Of a stretch of DNA of 64,000 bases, positions 15,615 through 25,033 are shown in pieces (position 1 is the stretch's first letter; each line of letters begins with the position of its first letter). The notes under the pieces were generated by a model that worked only from the letters and a program-made list of their open reading frames with translations, ran no database searches and was not told the DNA's origin. Source of the DNA: Tenuibacillus multivorans (GTDB lineage Bacteria > Bacillota > Bacilli > Bacillales > Alkalibacillaceae); NCBI RefSeq assembly GCF_900103915.1, contig NZ_FNIG01000012.1, positions 1-64,000 on the forward strand. The letters are read 5' to 3'. A program made the position numbers and the translations under genes.

Positions 15615-16751
15615 ATGGAAAGAGATTTTTTTATGTCTGCATATCCACAGACTAAGTTGAACACAGAGGAATCTTTAGGAGTAAGTATATTTACAAATAT
15701 TCAACTCATTGATTACTTTTTAAATAACCCTACAGTTCAAACATCAGAATGGATCAAAGATTTCTCTAACAGATTACCTGAAAGTGTTAAAGATGATTTA
15801 CGAATATTAAGGACTTTATTTGCTCACGGAGTTATTTTGCGTGATTTTTACATCAAAAGTATGAACCATCTTAATCAAGATTGGGATGACTTTATTAGTT
15901 GGTGGAAAGAGTTAAGTAAAGAGGAATTGCTGGAGCTTGTTATTTATGGTATTAGGGAGGTAATGGATTATTATTATAAATACTTACCAACTAATCCTTC
16001 AGTAGAAAAGATAATGAAAGAAGTCAGCTTGGAGGAAGACCAATTAAAGAATGCAAAAAATCGTGAAAATGCTATAAAAGCAGTTTTAGAAAGCTGGTCC
16101 GTTGAGAGAATTGGTGAAATACTGCCAATATATAAAGATTTAACTGAAATTAAAGAACGAATTGTTAGATTACTAGTTGGGTTTTGGGAATCAGGCTTTA
16201 GAGAATATTGGGAAAGTAATAAGAACAGATTATCTGAATGGAAATTAAAAAATATTATACAAATGTCTAAATCCTTTGGGACTAATGAAGAGGCTATTTT
16301 TAAAATTACGGGCTTATATCCAGATACAAGCGAAATTGAAAAAATAAATCGAGTACACGTTTTAACATTTATACCTGTGCCTAATATGGGAAGACTTCTT
16401 TCCTTTGCTGAATTAGATAAGCATGGTTATATCATGTTTGATCCTTTTCTAGATAGTAGTGAAGAGAATGTAAATGATATAAAAACTATGGATTTTAATT
16501 TAGCATTTGAGGGATTGGGTGATTCTACTAGGCTTCAAATAATCAATTTATTAGCCAAGAACAAGGAGATGTTTGCGCAACAAATTGTGACGAAATTAAA
16601 CATGAAGCAAAGTACGGTTTCTCGCCACTTAAATCAGTTACACCAATCAAATCTAGTGATCATACGACAAGAAGGAAGTACTAAATATTTTTCAATCAAT
16701 AAAGCTGAGATTAATAAGGTTATAAACATTTTAGAGACATTTTTAAGATAA
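15615..16751 (+). CDS. ArsR-type regulator with long N-terminal domain
   Basis: Transcription regulator of 378 residues. The last 80 form an ArsR winged helix (FEGLGDSTRLQIINLLAKN, then MKQSTVSRHLNQLHQSNLV, then EGSTKYFSI). The first 290 residues are helical, without membrane segments or known catalytic motif, and resemble the N-terminal region of DUF5937-type ArsR proteins; probably a ligand-sensing part. I start at ATG 15615 with AGGAG 7 bp upstream. The VOC gene follows after 21 bp and is likely co-transcribed. No cysteine metal site typical of small ArsR repressors is evident. Confidence 0.82.
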   Translation: MERDFFMSAYPQTKLNTEESLGVSIFTNIQLIDYFLNNPTVQTSEWIKDFSNRLPESVKDDLRILRTLFAHGVILRDFYIKSMNHLNQDWDDFISWWKELSKEELLELVIYGIREVMDYYYKYLPTNPSVEKIMKEVSLEEDQLKNAKNRENAIKAVLESWSVERIGEILPIYKDLTEIKERIVRLLVGFWESGFREYWESNKNRLSEWKLKNIIQMSKSFGTNEEAIFKITGLYPDTSEIEKINRVHVLTFIPVPNMGRLLSFAELDKHGYIMFDPFLDSSEENVNDIKTMDFNLAFEGLGDSTRLQIINLLAKNKEMFAQQIVTKLNMKQSTVSRHLNQLHQSNLVIIRQEGSTKYFSINKAEINKVINILETFLR

Positions 16752-16772
16752 TTCAAGGAGAGGGGTTTGTTT

Positions 16773-17147
16773 ATGGCAGATTTTCGGATAGAAAGGCTTA
16801 ACACTGTTATTATTCCCGTAAAAGACTTGGAAAGATCTATTCATTTTTACCATAATGTACTTCGGTTACATAAAGGGTTTGTCGATAAAAGCATGGCTTA
16901 TTTTTCTTTTGGATCTGATGATCATCAACCGACGATATTGCTACACATTATGGATGAACCTGAGCCCGTTGAGAAAGGAATGGTTATTGAGTTATTAGTG
17001 GATGACCTAACGTCAGCAGTTTCTTCAATTAAGAATGCTGGTGGTGAAATTGTGCAAGTACCTATTGATCGTGAATGGGGAGTAAAAGAAGCGGTTATAG
17101 CAGATCCGGATGGATATAAAATTTGGATCGTTCAAACCTTGGGGTAA
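16773..17147 (+). CDS. VOC (glyoxalase/bleomycin-resistance) family protein
   Basis: Small vicinal-oxygen-chelate fold protein, probably an antibiotic-binding or metal-dependent enzyme; substrate unknown. The N-terminus IERLNTVIIPVKDLERSIHFY and the C-terminus ADPDGYKIWIVQT are the family signatures of the two beta-alpha-beta modules. The 124-residue length is standard. ATG 16773 has GAGGGG 7 bp upstream; TTG 16767 is an alternative. Co-directional with the ArsR-type gene. Confidence 0.85.
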   Translation: MADFRIERLNTVIIPVKDLERSIHFYHNVLRLHKGFVDKSMAYFSFGSDDHQPTILLHIMDEPEPVEKGMVIELLVDDLTSAVSSIKNAGGEIVQVPIDREWGVKEAVIADPDGYKIWIVQTLG

Positions 17148-17217
17148 ATAAACAGAAGGTTAACAAATTATATCTTTGGTTAAGTGTTAAATTTCTCATT
17201 ATAGAGTTTAGGAGGTG

Positions 17218-17688
17218 TTGACCATCAATATTTCAATCATTAAAGCAGCTCCAGAACATACAGAAGAGATTAGTAGAATTTGTTCAATAGGTTGGCGACA
17301 AACTGTCAAAGGTAAATATAGTGAAGACTATCAAAATAAAAATGTAGAATATTGGTATAACCATAAACGAGTACAGGAGGATATTGTCAAAGGTATATAT
17401 ACCCATGTTGCGATGGTAGACCAAAAAGTTGCTGGAACAATAGGTGGAGTCGTGAGTGAACCAAACATAAGTGAGATTTATGTTTTTTATGTTGATGAAA
17501 TGTACAGATATAAAGGGATAGGCAGAAAACTTCTGGATGCATTTACTAAGGAACATATAAAGAATGGCGCAACCGAACAATATGTATCTGTAGAAGAAGA
17601 GAATGAACTTGGCCTACCCTTTTACAAATCTCGAGGCTTTCAACAAAACATTCAAGACAAACGCTATTGGAGGCAGCTTACTAACTGA
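17218..17688 (+). CDS. GNAT family N-acetyltransferase
   Basis: Acetyl-CoA-dependent acyltransferase of unknown substrate. The acetyl-CoA loop is YRYKGIGRKLLDAF (about 100-113), preceded by the beta-strand SEIYVFYVDEM; the C-terminal YVSVEEENELGLPFYKSRGF completes motif B. The start is unclear: AGGAGGTG is followed immediately by GTG/TTG at 17215/17218, so an ATT or ATC codon a few positions on may be used. A decayed paralogue with the same upstream region lies at about 26.4 kb, which shows that this stretch was duplicated. Confidence 0.85.
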   Translation: MTINISIIKAAPEHTEEISRICSIGWRQTVKGKYSEDYQNKNVEYWYNHKRVQEDIVKGIYTHVAMVDQKVAGTIGGVVSEPNISEIYVFYVDEMYRYKGIGRKLLDAFTKEHIKNGATEQYVSVEEENELGLPFYKSRGFQQNIQDKRYWRQLTN

Positions 17689-17861
17689 AAAATGGAGACA
17701 CCAAGTTAAGTGATTTTTGCCTTTGATTGTGATGAACGAAAGCTACCCAATACGAATAACATTTCCATCATATTTATTTAGCGAAATTGCCATCCCCCTG
17801 TTACTGACTTTTTACTTCCCTGTATGAAATTCTTAAATGCTACACATGGTAACACTAGGAC

Positions 17862-19295
17862 GTGTGGGGAGGAGGCAGTACTATAGAACAGACATGGCTT
17901 TCTATAATTCCATTCATTATCGTCATTGGATTCTCGATTTGGTTAAAGAAAATACTTCCTGGACTCGTTTTAGGAGTGCTTGTTGGAGCATTTCTAGTGG
18001 AATTCAGTGTACTTGAGGGGTCAAAAGAAACGGTCAATTATATCGTAACGACACTATCAGACCCAGGAAATATAAATATCATCGCATTTCTTTACCTGTT
18101 TGGCGGACTGATAGGTATGATGCAAATATCCGGAGGGGTCAAAGGTTTTTCAGAGTGGGTGGGCGACAAAATAAGCTCTGAACGCGGGCTCCTGACAGTG
18201 ATTTGGCTGACGCTTCCATTTACATTTATGATGCCCATGTTCCGAATCATGATGATTGGCCCGGTTGTGAAAACATTGTTGAAAAAAGTGAACGTGTCCA
18301 GCAGGAAAGTCGGCTTTACGATGGATGTTTCGACAGGCTCAGTGATTGTTCTGTTACCGGCAGCAACCGCATTTGTCGGCTTCATGGTGTCGATCATTGA
18401 AGGTGGGATTCAAAAACATAACCTGGAGGCAGATGCTTATCAAGTATTTTTATCCAGTATCCCATTTAACTTTTTTGCGATTGTTATGTTGATTATAGGA
18501 TTGATTTGGACTTTCTGGTCTAAACCTAAGAAGAAGGAGATCAAGAAAAACAAACAAGAGGGTGAGGAAGCGTTTCACCGCACAGGAATTAAAAAAGAAC
18601 TGTCCATGGTGAAAGCACAGCCGTGGAATTTAATCGTTCCTTTGTTTTTGCTGCTTGGGCTGACTTTGTTCCTGTTGTGGCAGGATGGCATGGTAAAAGG
18701 AGCCTCAGGGGTATTTGACGCCCTAGCAAAAGCAGATGCTACGTTTGTCATTCTCCTTGCTGTATTTATTACACTGATTCTCACATTTATTTTCTATATG
18801 TTTAGGAAGCAAAAGCTTGATGAGACGTTGTATCATTTCTATGATGGTGGTAATCAGCTGATGCAGCCGATTATTCTCCTTGTACTTGTATGGTCATTGT
18901 CCCTTGTGGCAGAAGATCTTGGGTTTTCCAAGTTTATTGGGGCAACTCTTGGATCGTTCCTACCAGCTTTCACCATTCCGGCCATTGTCTTTTTAGTCGG
19001 TTCAGCTGTCAGTTATTTCCTCGGTTCTTCTTTTGGAACTTGGGGGATTTTCATGCCACTTGGGATAGCGCTCGCGACTTCTACCGATGCGTCGCTTCCG
19101 ATGACAGTTGGAGCAGTATTTGCTAGCGGTTCATTCGGTGCCATGACCTCTCCACTTGGTGATACAACGATTACAACCGCATCCATACTCGATGTCCCTT
19201 TGATCAGGTATGCTCGTTATAAATTGAAAATCGTCTCAATTGGTGCCGGCATCGCCACAGTTATTTATCTGGTAGCCGGATTCCTTCTTGGATGA
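17862..19295 (+). CDS. NhaC-family Na+/H+ antiporter-like transporter
   Basis: Polytopic membrane protein of about 12 helices, NhaC/ArsB-NhaD-like, expected to exchange Na+ or an organic acid. SSFGTWGIFMPLGIA and SGSFGAMTSPLGDTTITT near 390-440 are the conserved re-entrant half-motifs of the family. It has 477 residues from GTG 17862. The real start is puzzling: AGGAGG at 17870-17875 lies 7 bp before ATA 17883 (IEQTWLSIIPF), while GTG 17862 overlaps that site. The gene is alone and ends at a strong bidirectional terminator. Confidence 0.85.
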   Translation: MWGGGSTIEQTWLSIIPFIIVIGFSIWLKKILPGLVLGVLVGAFLVEFSVLEGSKETVNYIVTTLSDPGNINIIAFLYLFGGLIGMMQISGGVKGFSEWVGDKISSERGLLTVIWLTLPFTFMMPMFRIMMIGPVVKTLLKKVNVSSRKVGFTMDVSTGSVIVLLPAATAFVGFMVSIIEGGIQKHNLEADAYQVFLSSIPFNFFAIVMLIIGLIWTFWSKPKKKEIKKNKQEGEEAFHRTGIKKELSMVKAQPWNLIVPLFLLLGLTLFLLWQDGMVKGASGVFDALAKADATFVILLAVFITLILTFIFYMFRKQKLDETLYHFYDGGNQLMQPIILLVLVWSLSLVAEDLGFSKFIGATLGSFLPAFTIPAIVFLVGSAVSYFLGSSFGTWGIFMPLGIALATSTDASLPMTVGAVFASGSFGAMTSPLGDTTITTASILDVPLIRYARYKLKIVSIGAGIATVIYLVAGFLLG

Positions 19296-19356
19296 TGATT
19301 TTGGTACTTCCCAAATTAGAGTGAAGAATGTTTTTTGATTGATTAAGGGATCATAT

Positions 19357-19402
19357 AAAAAAGCATGGTACTCATCGTCTAGATGACGTACCACGCTTTT
19401 TA
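19357..19402. terminator. bidirectional terminator
   Basis: A long stem of about 17 bp with two small mismatches (AAAAAGC-TGGTAC-CATC arms) has A-run/T-run flanks on both sides. It separates the converging antiporter and protease genes. Confidence 0.88.
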
Positions 19403-19440
19403 TCTTACCAGGTTTTATCCCGACTTTTTTCATATAATTT

Positions 19441-20916
19441 CTATTCTTCTATAGAAATCGTAATATTTAGTTGGCTACCTTTGTCACCTACATCATGGCC
19501 AGCAGCTAGAATAACCCATGGATAACCATACCAATAATCATAAATCGCTTCATCATAATTACCTGATTTTACCCAACCGTCCTCAGAATCTGTAGGTTCA
19601 AAACCTACTTCTTTACTTAACTGTTCATATAATTTTTCATACTCGTTCATTAATTGCTGTTTATTTAAATCATTAACTTCTAAGAAGGCAATCTGTACTG
19701 TTTGTAGGTATCCTTCCGTTGAGAAAGTGTACTCTATTTGAGCTGAACGGTCATAGAAATCTGTAAGTGGATAGATAATCTTATTTTCTTCTTCATGGTA
19801 AGGCTTCCTTGTCTCTAAATCCTTTACCTCACTCTTCGTCATACCAAAACTAATGTTATTCCATAGCTCAAATCGATCTGCTTCTTCTTTAATAGGTATG
19901 TCACTATGATTCATCGTATAATACTTCTTCCAATCTAGCGCTTCATCAATTGCAATAGCGAAATTCAAGTCTGCAGAGCTTTCAAGTGAAAAAGTATTAA
20001 TACCAATTAACTCACCATACATATTAAATAGACCACCGCCAGAGCTACCTGCTTCAATCTGGGCTGACGTTTGAATGACTTTGAAATCATCCTCTTTATA
20101 AGTATTACTAATAATACCAGTTGATACTGTATTCTCTAAACCGTAAGGACTACCTATAGCAACAACATCATCACCCTTACCGACATCTTCATAAGAACCA
20201 AAGGAAGCAGGACTAATTCCCATCGAAGTATCTAATTTTATTAATGCTAAATCCTTATCTTCATCCATTTCGACAATACCAGTAATGCCTACCTTTGCAC
20301 CATTCGTGAAACCGACGTATCCATTTGTGTAACCATGAACAACGTGAGCATTTGTTAATATTAATCCATCTCCAACGACAATACCACTACCATAAGTAAT
20401 ATCAGTTTCAACTGTCACGACTTGCTCATCTACTTTCTTAACTAATTCAGATGTGGTAAGTTCTTTTTTAGGGGCAGGTATGACTTCAGCGTTTCCACTC
20501 GTGATGGTAACAGTTCTAGTAGAGTTATCCCAACCAACTGTTGCTCCGAGAGATTCACTTATAAACCTTAAGGGGACTAATGTTCGCCCATTAGCAACTT
20601 TTGCAGGAACACTTAATTCTACAACATCTCCATTTACTAATGCTTTTGTATTACCTATTGTTAATTGAACTGAAACTTCACCTTTTTCACCTGTAACCGT
20701 ACGCGTTTCTTGATCCCAAGCAACTGTTGCTCCAAGACTTTCAAAAATTCCGCGCATCGGCACGAGTGTTCTACCATCTTCTATAATCGCAGGCTGATCA
20801 TAATTTTGCTCTTCTCCATCAATCACAACGGATGCAGAAGATGCACTTGCATTTATAGGTGAAAATAAACTAAATATAAAGACAATAGATAAAACTAATA
20901 AAATACCTTTCTTCAA
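19441..20916 (-). CDS. secreted trypsin-like serine protease with copper-amine-oxidase-N repeats
   Basis: Exported protease. Residues 1-26 are a signal peptide. Two copper-amine-oxidase N-terminal-like modules follow (about 28-80 and 84-140; DGRTLVPMRGIFESLGATV and NGRTLVPLRFISESLGATV), which are envelope-binding modules in Firmicutes. A HtrA/trypsin-like domain spans about 155-325 with the triad His191 (TNAHVV), Asp222 (DKDLALIKL) and Ser292 (AGSSGGGLF). The C-terminal 160 residues are acidic and unassigned, with no PDZ domain seen. It has 491 residues. AGTG-type ribosome site only; the start was chosen from the signal peptide. Confidence 0.88.
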   Translation of the reverse strand: MKKGILLVLSIVFIFSLFSPINASASSASVVIDGEEQNYDQPAIIEDGRTLVPMRGIFESLGATVAWDQETRTVTGEKGEVSVQLTIGNTKALVNGDVVELSVPAKVANGRTLVPLRFISESLGATVGWDNSTRTVTITSGNAEVIPAPKKELTTSELVKKVDEQVVTVETDITYGSGIVVGDGLILTNAHVVHGYTNGYVGFTNGAKVGITGIVEMDEDKDLALIKLDTSMGISPASFGSYEDVGKGDDVVAIGSPYGLENTVSTGIISNTYKEDDFKVIQTSAQIEAGSSGGGLFNMYGELIGINTFSLESSADLNFAIAIDEALDWKKYYTMNHSDIPIKEEADRFELWNNISFGMTKSEVKDLETRKPYHEEENKIIYPLTDFYDRSAQIEYTFSTEGYLQTVQIAFLEVNDLNKQQLMNEYEKLYEQLSKEVGFEPTDSEDGWVKSGNYDEAIYDYWYGYPWVILAAGHDVGDKGSQLNITISIEE

Positions 20917-21370
20917 AAAATCACTCCCATTAAAATTTTAAAAAATTGGCACACCTTTACAATGATTATTTCGACCTTAGATACATAATATTTAGGAAAA
21001 AATACCCTTTTTATATCAAAAAATTAAATTTTTCGACAAAATAATACAAATTCCTTTTTGTTTTGAAGTAATAATATGAGGTTGAACAGATGAAAAATTA
21101 GTAGTGTAATTGTTCGACTTTTAAATACTGGAGTACATGATAGAGAATAACGAACAAGAAAAAATGAAATAAGGTCCGCTTTTAAAAGAATGGTGTGGCG
21201 AAGAAGAATTAATTTTAGTGTGGATTAGAATAATGTCATACTGTTCATAAAAAAGTTGCACGGTCTTACGCGTTTGGATATGCTTGCCTAAAGGGATGTT
21301 TTTATGTCAAAAAGAACAATTAAAGTTGATTAGTGAATTAAATAAGGTAGAGGAACGGGAAGGTGAAAGT
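20917..21370. other. AT-rich divergent intergenic region
   Basis: It holds the promoters of the secreted protease (leftward) and of the two-component/ABC operon (rightward). No frame with a ribosome binding site is seen. The in-frame extension upstream of the response regulator from 21284 lacks family similarity. Confidence 0.5.
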
Positions 21371-22057
21371 GTGACAAACTGCACGATCCTTATTATAGAA
21401 GATGATGACGACATTCACCGAATGTTGGTAAATTTACTACATAAAAACGGTTATCACACCGAATCTGCTTTTTCCGGGACCGAAGCATTAAGACTTTTTG
21501 AAACCCATTCCTTCGATTTCGTGCTACTCGATTTAATGCTGCCGGGTTTACCGGGTGAGGATGTTTTACAAAAAATACGGGCTGTCTCAACAGTTCCAAT
21601 CATCGTGCTTACGGCAAAAAAGGACAAGGAAACGACCGTTCGTTTATTAAAATTAGGTGCCGATGATTATATCGTAAAACCTTTTTATCCTAACGAACTG
21701 CTGGCGAGAATCGAAGTACGATTTCGTCAAACTGAACCGGCACACTATAAGGATAAATTGAGCTACAAAGACATACAACTTGATCTTGATAAACATATCG
21801 TCACGGTGAACGGCACACAATTATCTCTCACACGACGCGAATTTTTAATCCTTGAGCTGCTCGTGCGTCACCCGTATAAAGTTTTTTCAAAAGCCAATAT
21901 TTATGAATCGGTATGGGGTGACGAGTTCTTCGGTGATGATAATACCGTCAATGTCCATATCAGCAAACTCCGAAATAAATTGGCACAGGCAAGCCCTGGC
22001 TCAGAATATATTCAAACCGTTTGGGGTGTTGGTTTCAAACTGGCAGAGGACATTTAA
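21371..22057 (+). CDS. OmpR-family response regulator
   Basis: DNA-binding half of a two-component system. Receiver domain 1-115 with acidic pocket (EDDDD), phosphoacceptor Asp54 in LLDLMLPG, and Lys103 in IVKPF. A winged-helix DNA-binding domain covers about 130-228 (LTRREFLILELLVRHP, NTVNVHISKLRNKL, VWGVGFKL). I start at GTG 21371, 228 residues, with GGGAAGGTGA upstream. Its kinase is the last gene of the same cluster, with an ABC exporter between them. Confidence 0.92.
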   Translation: MTNCTILIIEDDDDIHRMLVNLLHKNGYHTESAFSGTEALRLFETHSFDFVLLDLMLPGLPGEDVLQKIRAVSTVPIIVLTAKKDKETTVRLLKLGADDYIVKPFYPNELLARIEVRFRQTEPAHYKDKLSYKDIQLDLDKHIVTVNGTQLSLTRREFLILELLVRHPYKVFSKANIYESVWGDEFFGDDNTVNVHISKLRNKLAQASPGSEYIQTVWGVGFKLAEDI

Positions 22058-22059
22058 TA

Positions 22060-22115
22060 CTTTTTTAAAGATTTCTTAAAAAGAATTTAAAATATTCCTT
22101 GTATCTTAAAGACAT
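22060..22115 (+). promoter_or_regulatory. possible response-regulator operator before the ABC genes
   Basis: AT-rich spacer with repeated TTTCTTAAAAAGAATTT and related half-sites spaced about one helical turn, where an OmpR-type regulator could bind upstream of the exporter. Assignment rests on position and repetition only. Confidence 0.3.
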
Positions 22116-22140
22116 CATATCAAAAGGAAGGTGTCTTTTA

Positions 22141-23064
22141 TTGCAAAACCATGTATTGCGCACATTTGATTTAACAAAAAAATACGGTGAACAGACTGCA
22201 CTCGACCATGTCAATATGACGATTGAGAAAGGAGATATTTACGGCTTAATCGGACGAAATGGTGCTGGGAAAACAACGCTTATTCGTACGATTACAGGTC
22301 TGGTATCAAAGAGTGAAGGGGCGATTGAACTCTTCTCACATAAAGAGGCGAAGGAGATTCACCGGCAACGCAGGCGAATCGGGAGTATCATTGAAGCCCC
22401 CTCTTTGTATCCATCGTATACGGCATATCAAAATATGAAAGTCCGTCAATTAACGTTAGGAACTCCCGAAGAGGAGCGGATCGATAAAATTTTGAAAACT
22501 GTGGGTCTGGCGGCTACTGGGAAAAAGAAAGTCAGAAACTTTTCGCTCGGTATGAAGCAGCGTCTCGGGTTAGGCCTGGCTCTACTGTCCAATCCTGACT
22601 TTCTCATTTTGGATGAACCGACGAACGGTCTTGATCCGGAGGGGATTAGAGAAATCCGTCGCCTACTGCTGGATCTTAATGAAAGCTACAACATTACTAT
22701 TCTCATATCGAGTCACATTCTCGGCGAATTGTCCAAGATTGCAACTCGTTACGGTGTCATTCATGATGGTGTCCTTGTTGATGAATTCACAAACCGAGAG
22801 CTCGAGATGCGTTGTCGTCAATATTTGCGGTTACAAGTGAATGATATTGAAAGAGCGACCTTCGTGCTGGAAAATAAGCTGCAGACAACAGATTACCAGG
22901 TAAAAGATGGAGAGGTTCTTCATATCTACGACCTTCTTGATCAATCCGGCAACATCTGTCTGGTTTTGGCCCAGGAAGGTGTAAAGGTGTTAACGATTGA
23001 ATCTAAAGGGGACGATCTGGAAAGTTACTTTTTAAACCTGATGGGAGGGCTTCAACATGCTTAA
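22141..23064 (+). CDS. ABC transporter ATP-binding protein (BcrA-like)
   Basis: ATPase of an export-type ABC system, probably for peptide antibiotic resistance or immunity. Walker A is GRNGAGKTT (about 38-46), the signature NFSLGMKQR near 138, Walker B FLILDEPTNGLDPEG near 158, and the H-loop ISSHIL near 195. The 307-residue size and the C-terminal extension match BcrA-type subunits. I start at TTG 22141 behind AAGGAAGGTG. It overlaps the permease gene by 8 bp. Confidence 0.9.
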   Translation: MQNHVLRTFDLTKKYGEQTALDHVNMTIEKGDIYGLIGRNGAGKTTLIRTITGLVSKSEGAIELFSHKEAKEIHRQRRRIGSIIEAPSLYPSYTAYQNMKVRQLTLGTPEEERIDKILKTVGLAATGKKKVRNFSLGMKQRLGLGLALLSNPDFLILDEPTNGLDPEGIREIRRLLLDLNESYNITILISSHILGELSKIATRYGVIHDGVLVDEFTNRELEMRCRQYLRLQVNDIERATFVLENKLQTTDYQVKDGEVLHIYDLLDQSGNICLVLAQEGVKVLTIESKGDDLESYFLNLMGGLQHA

Positions 23065-23818
23065 TGTGTTGCGTGCTGATTTTTATAAGCTCAGACATCT
23101 AAAATCTTTTTATGTCATCATCGTTTTGACGGCTTTTTTCGATTTTGTTATTCTTTCCGATCTTAGTTTCTACCCTGACAGTTATCAATCGACGTATGAC
23201 AACTTCCTGCAAATTGCCTTCTATCCTTTTAGTGTATGGCAGTTTATGCCGTTGGTTATACCGCTTGCACTTGGAATATTGATTTGTCTTTTGGTCACAA
23301 ATGACTTTTCATATGGCACAATGAAAGATCCGGTAACACTTGGCCACAGTCGTTTTAATGTGTTTTTTTCAAAATGTTTAGTTTCGGGTATTGCTGCAAT
23401 CGTCATCTTACTCGCCTGCATACTTGTTTCGCTATTCACAAGTATATTGATGTTTTATGGATTAAATAGTGATCCCAGCTTCCGAGACATCGCTCAATTT
23501 GGTATTCGGACATTATTGGAAATCGGATTGTCAGTCGCATTTGCCGTATTGTTTACAGCAATTGCGTTTATCATTCGACATACAGCTATTGTCATGGCTA
23601 TTCATTTCAGTGTAGCTCTGTTTGTGACGATGATTATTAGTTCAGTATTTTTGCCGAGTAGTCCAATTTTCTACGCTTGGCTCGGAAATGCCATGGCAAA
23701 GGTCAGTGGTGCATTCAGTATCGAAATGGTAGGAATAATTCTTGCAGTTATTGTCATTTACTTGCTTGTCTCAATTTTATTTGGATACGGTGTTTTCGCA
23801 AAACGCGATATGAAGTAA
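23057..23818 (+). CDS. ABC-2 type permease
   Basis: Membrane subunit paired with the preceding ATPase. About six hydrophobic helices in 253 residues; the N-terminal MLNVLRADFYKLRHLKSFY is typical of lantibiotic-immunity and bacitracin-type permeases (cytosolic coupling helix followed by TM1). Translational overlap with the ATPase gene (ATG inside its last codons) supports a complex. Substrate unknown. Confidence 0.87.
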   Translation: MLNVLRADFYKLRHLKSFYVIIVLTAFFDFVILSDLSFYPDSYQSTYDNFLQIAFYPFSVWQFMPLVIPLALGILICLLVTNDFSYGTMKDPVTLGHSRFNVFFSKCLVSGIAAIVILLACILVSLFTSILMFYGLNSDPSFRDIAQFGIRTLLEIGLSVAFAVLFTAIAFIIRHTAIVMAIHFSVALFVTMIISSVFLPSSPIFYAWLGNAMAKVSGAFSIEMVGIILAVIVIYLLVSILFGYGVFAKRDMK

Positions 23819-23834
23819 AGGGGAGGCGGATAAA

Positions 23835-24743
23835 ATGCTAGTGGTAGGCATTATTATACTTGTGATTGCACTTGGCGTGTTATCCGCCTACTTATTGATG
23901 TATAAAAGGCAAATCAAATCCTTGGACAGGCAGCTTGACTTTATTCGACAAAACGACACGAACCGGCATTTGAAACTTTCCCTTCAAGCGGATGAACTCC
24001 AAAGGTTGGCGAAACAAATCAACGCCGTGTTGGTGAATGCTCGGGATGAAAAAGTGTCGCTATATAAAGCAGAACAAGCTTTCAAAGAAGCGATCACCAA
24101 TGTCTCGCATGATTTGCGCACACCGCTTACCTCGGTTGTTGGATATATTGACATGCTTGAAAGTGGAAAAATAACGGATATAGAACGGGACGAATATTAT
24201 CAGATTGTAAAGGAACGGGTTCGTCATCTCGTGCAAATGCTCGATGATTTATTTGAATTTGCACGTATTGAGTCAGGAGAATTCGAGCCGGCATCCGAAA
24301 AAGTTGATGTCGGGCAAACCTTTTTGGAAACAATTTATCTTTTTCATTACGATTTTTCTAATAAAAAAGCTGAGCCTCAGCTAAAACTTCCGGATGTTCC
24401 GCTTTATATTATCGGTGATACTGAGGTTCTCAAGCGTATATACGAAAATGTGATTCGGAACGCCTTAACTCATGGGGAAGGTGACCTAAAGGTTAAAATA
24501 GAAAAAACGGATGGAAAAGCGGTGATTCATTTACAGAACCATGCTCCTGACTTGCAAGAACAGGAAATTCAAAAGCTGTTCGAACGGTTCTATACCACGG
24601 AAACCTCCCGTCATCGAAAGACAACAGGGTTGGGCCTATCAATCGCCAGACGATTGGTTGACATGATGGATGGGGAAATAACAGCGGAGAAAAAGGGTGA
24701 AAACCTCGTCGTGTCGATTCAATTTGATCTCTTATCAAAATGA
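23835..24743 (+). CDS. sensor histidine kinase
   Basis: Partner of the response regulator three genes upstream. A single N-terminal membrane helix (about 2-23) is followed by a short HAMP-like linker, HisKA with phosphorylatable His92 in NVSHDLRTPLTS, and HATPase_c (N-box ENVIRNALTHGEG, G-box TTGLGLSIARRLV). There is no extracellular sensing domain, so signal input may come from the ABC transporter in the membrane, as in Bce-like modules (inference). 302 residues; AGGGGAGG upstream. Confidence 0.92.
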   Translation: MLVVGIIILVIALGVLSAYLLMYKRQIKSLDRQLDFIRQNDTNRHLKLSLQADELQRLAKQINAVLVNARDEKVSLYKAEQAFKEAITNVSHDLRTPLTSVVGYIDMLESGKITDIERDEYYQIVKERVRHLVQMLDDLFEFARIESGEFEPASEKVDVGQTFLETIYLFHYDFSNKKAEPQLKLPDVPLYIIGDTEVLKRIYENVIRNALTHGEGDLKVKIEKTDGKAVIHLQNHAPDLQEQEIQKLFERFYTTETSRHRKTTGLGLSIARRLVDMMDGEITAEKKGENLVVSIQFDLLSK

Positions 24744-24917
24744 CCATCGGGATATTGAAATTCATATGAACAAAAAGGTATTCCCGAAGCTGTTAAATAT
24801 TTTTTCTCCTTGCAAATGGGATTATATTAATCCCCTTAGTTATTGAATGCACTTTTTAAGGATAGGTCCCTATGATATATCTAAATAGCCAAGTAAATCA
24901 ATTCTTCAGTAAGTTCG

Positions 24918-25019
24918 CTATAACCGTCTTTGGCTGATACAATCAGTTATTTCAACATATGTTTTATACTGTTCTATCAGTATCTCTTGATTCTTTATAA
25001 TTTGGTTCTTCTTTGTCAT
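24918..25019 (-). pseudogene. N-terminal remnant of a TIR-associated membrane protein
   Basis: From ATG 25019 a 33-codon frame reads through IIKNQEILIEQYKTYVEITD to SQRRL and stops. The pattern (EQYK-x-YVE-hydrophobic, then SQRR) resembles the cytosolic N-terminus of RipA-like multimeric membrane proteins that are encoded directly after MTH538-type TIR genes. It starts 15 bp beyond the stop of the broken TIR gene on the same strand. The membrane part is missing. Confidence 0.45.
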
Positions 25020-25033
25020 TTGCGTCATCCTTT

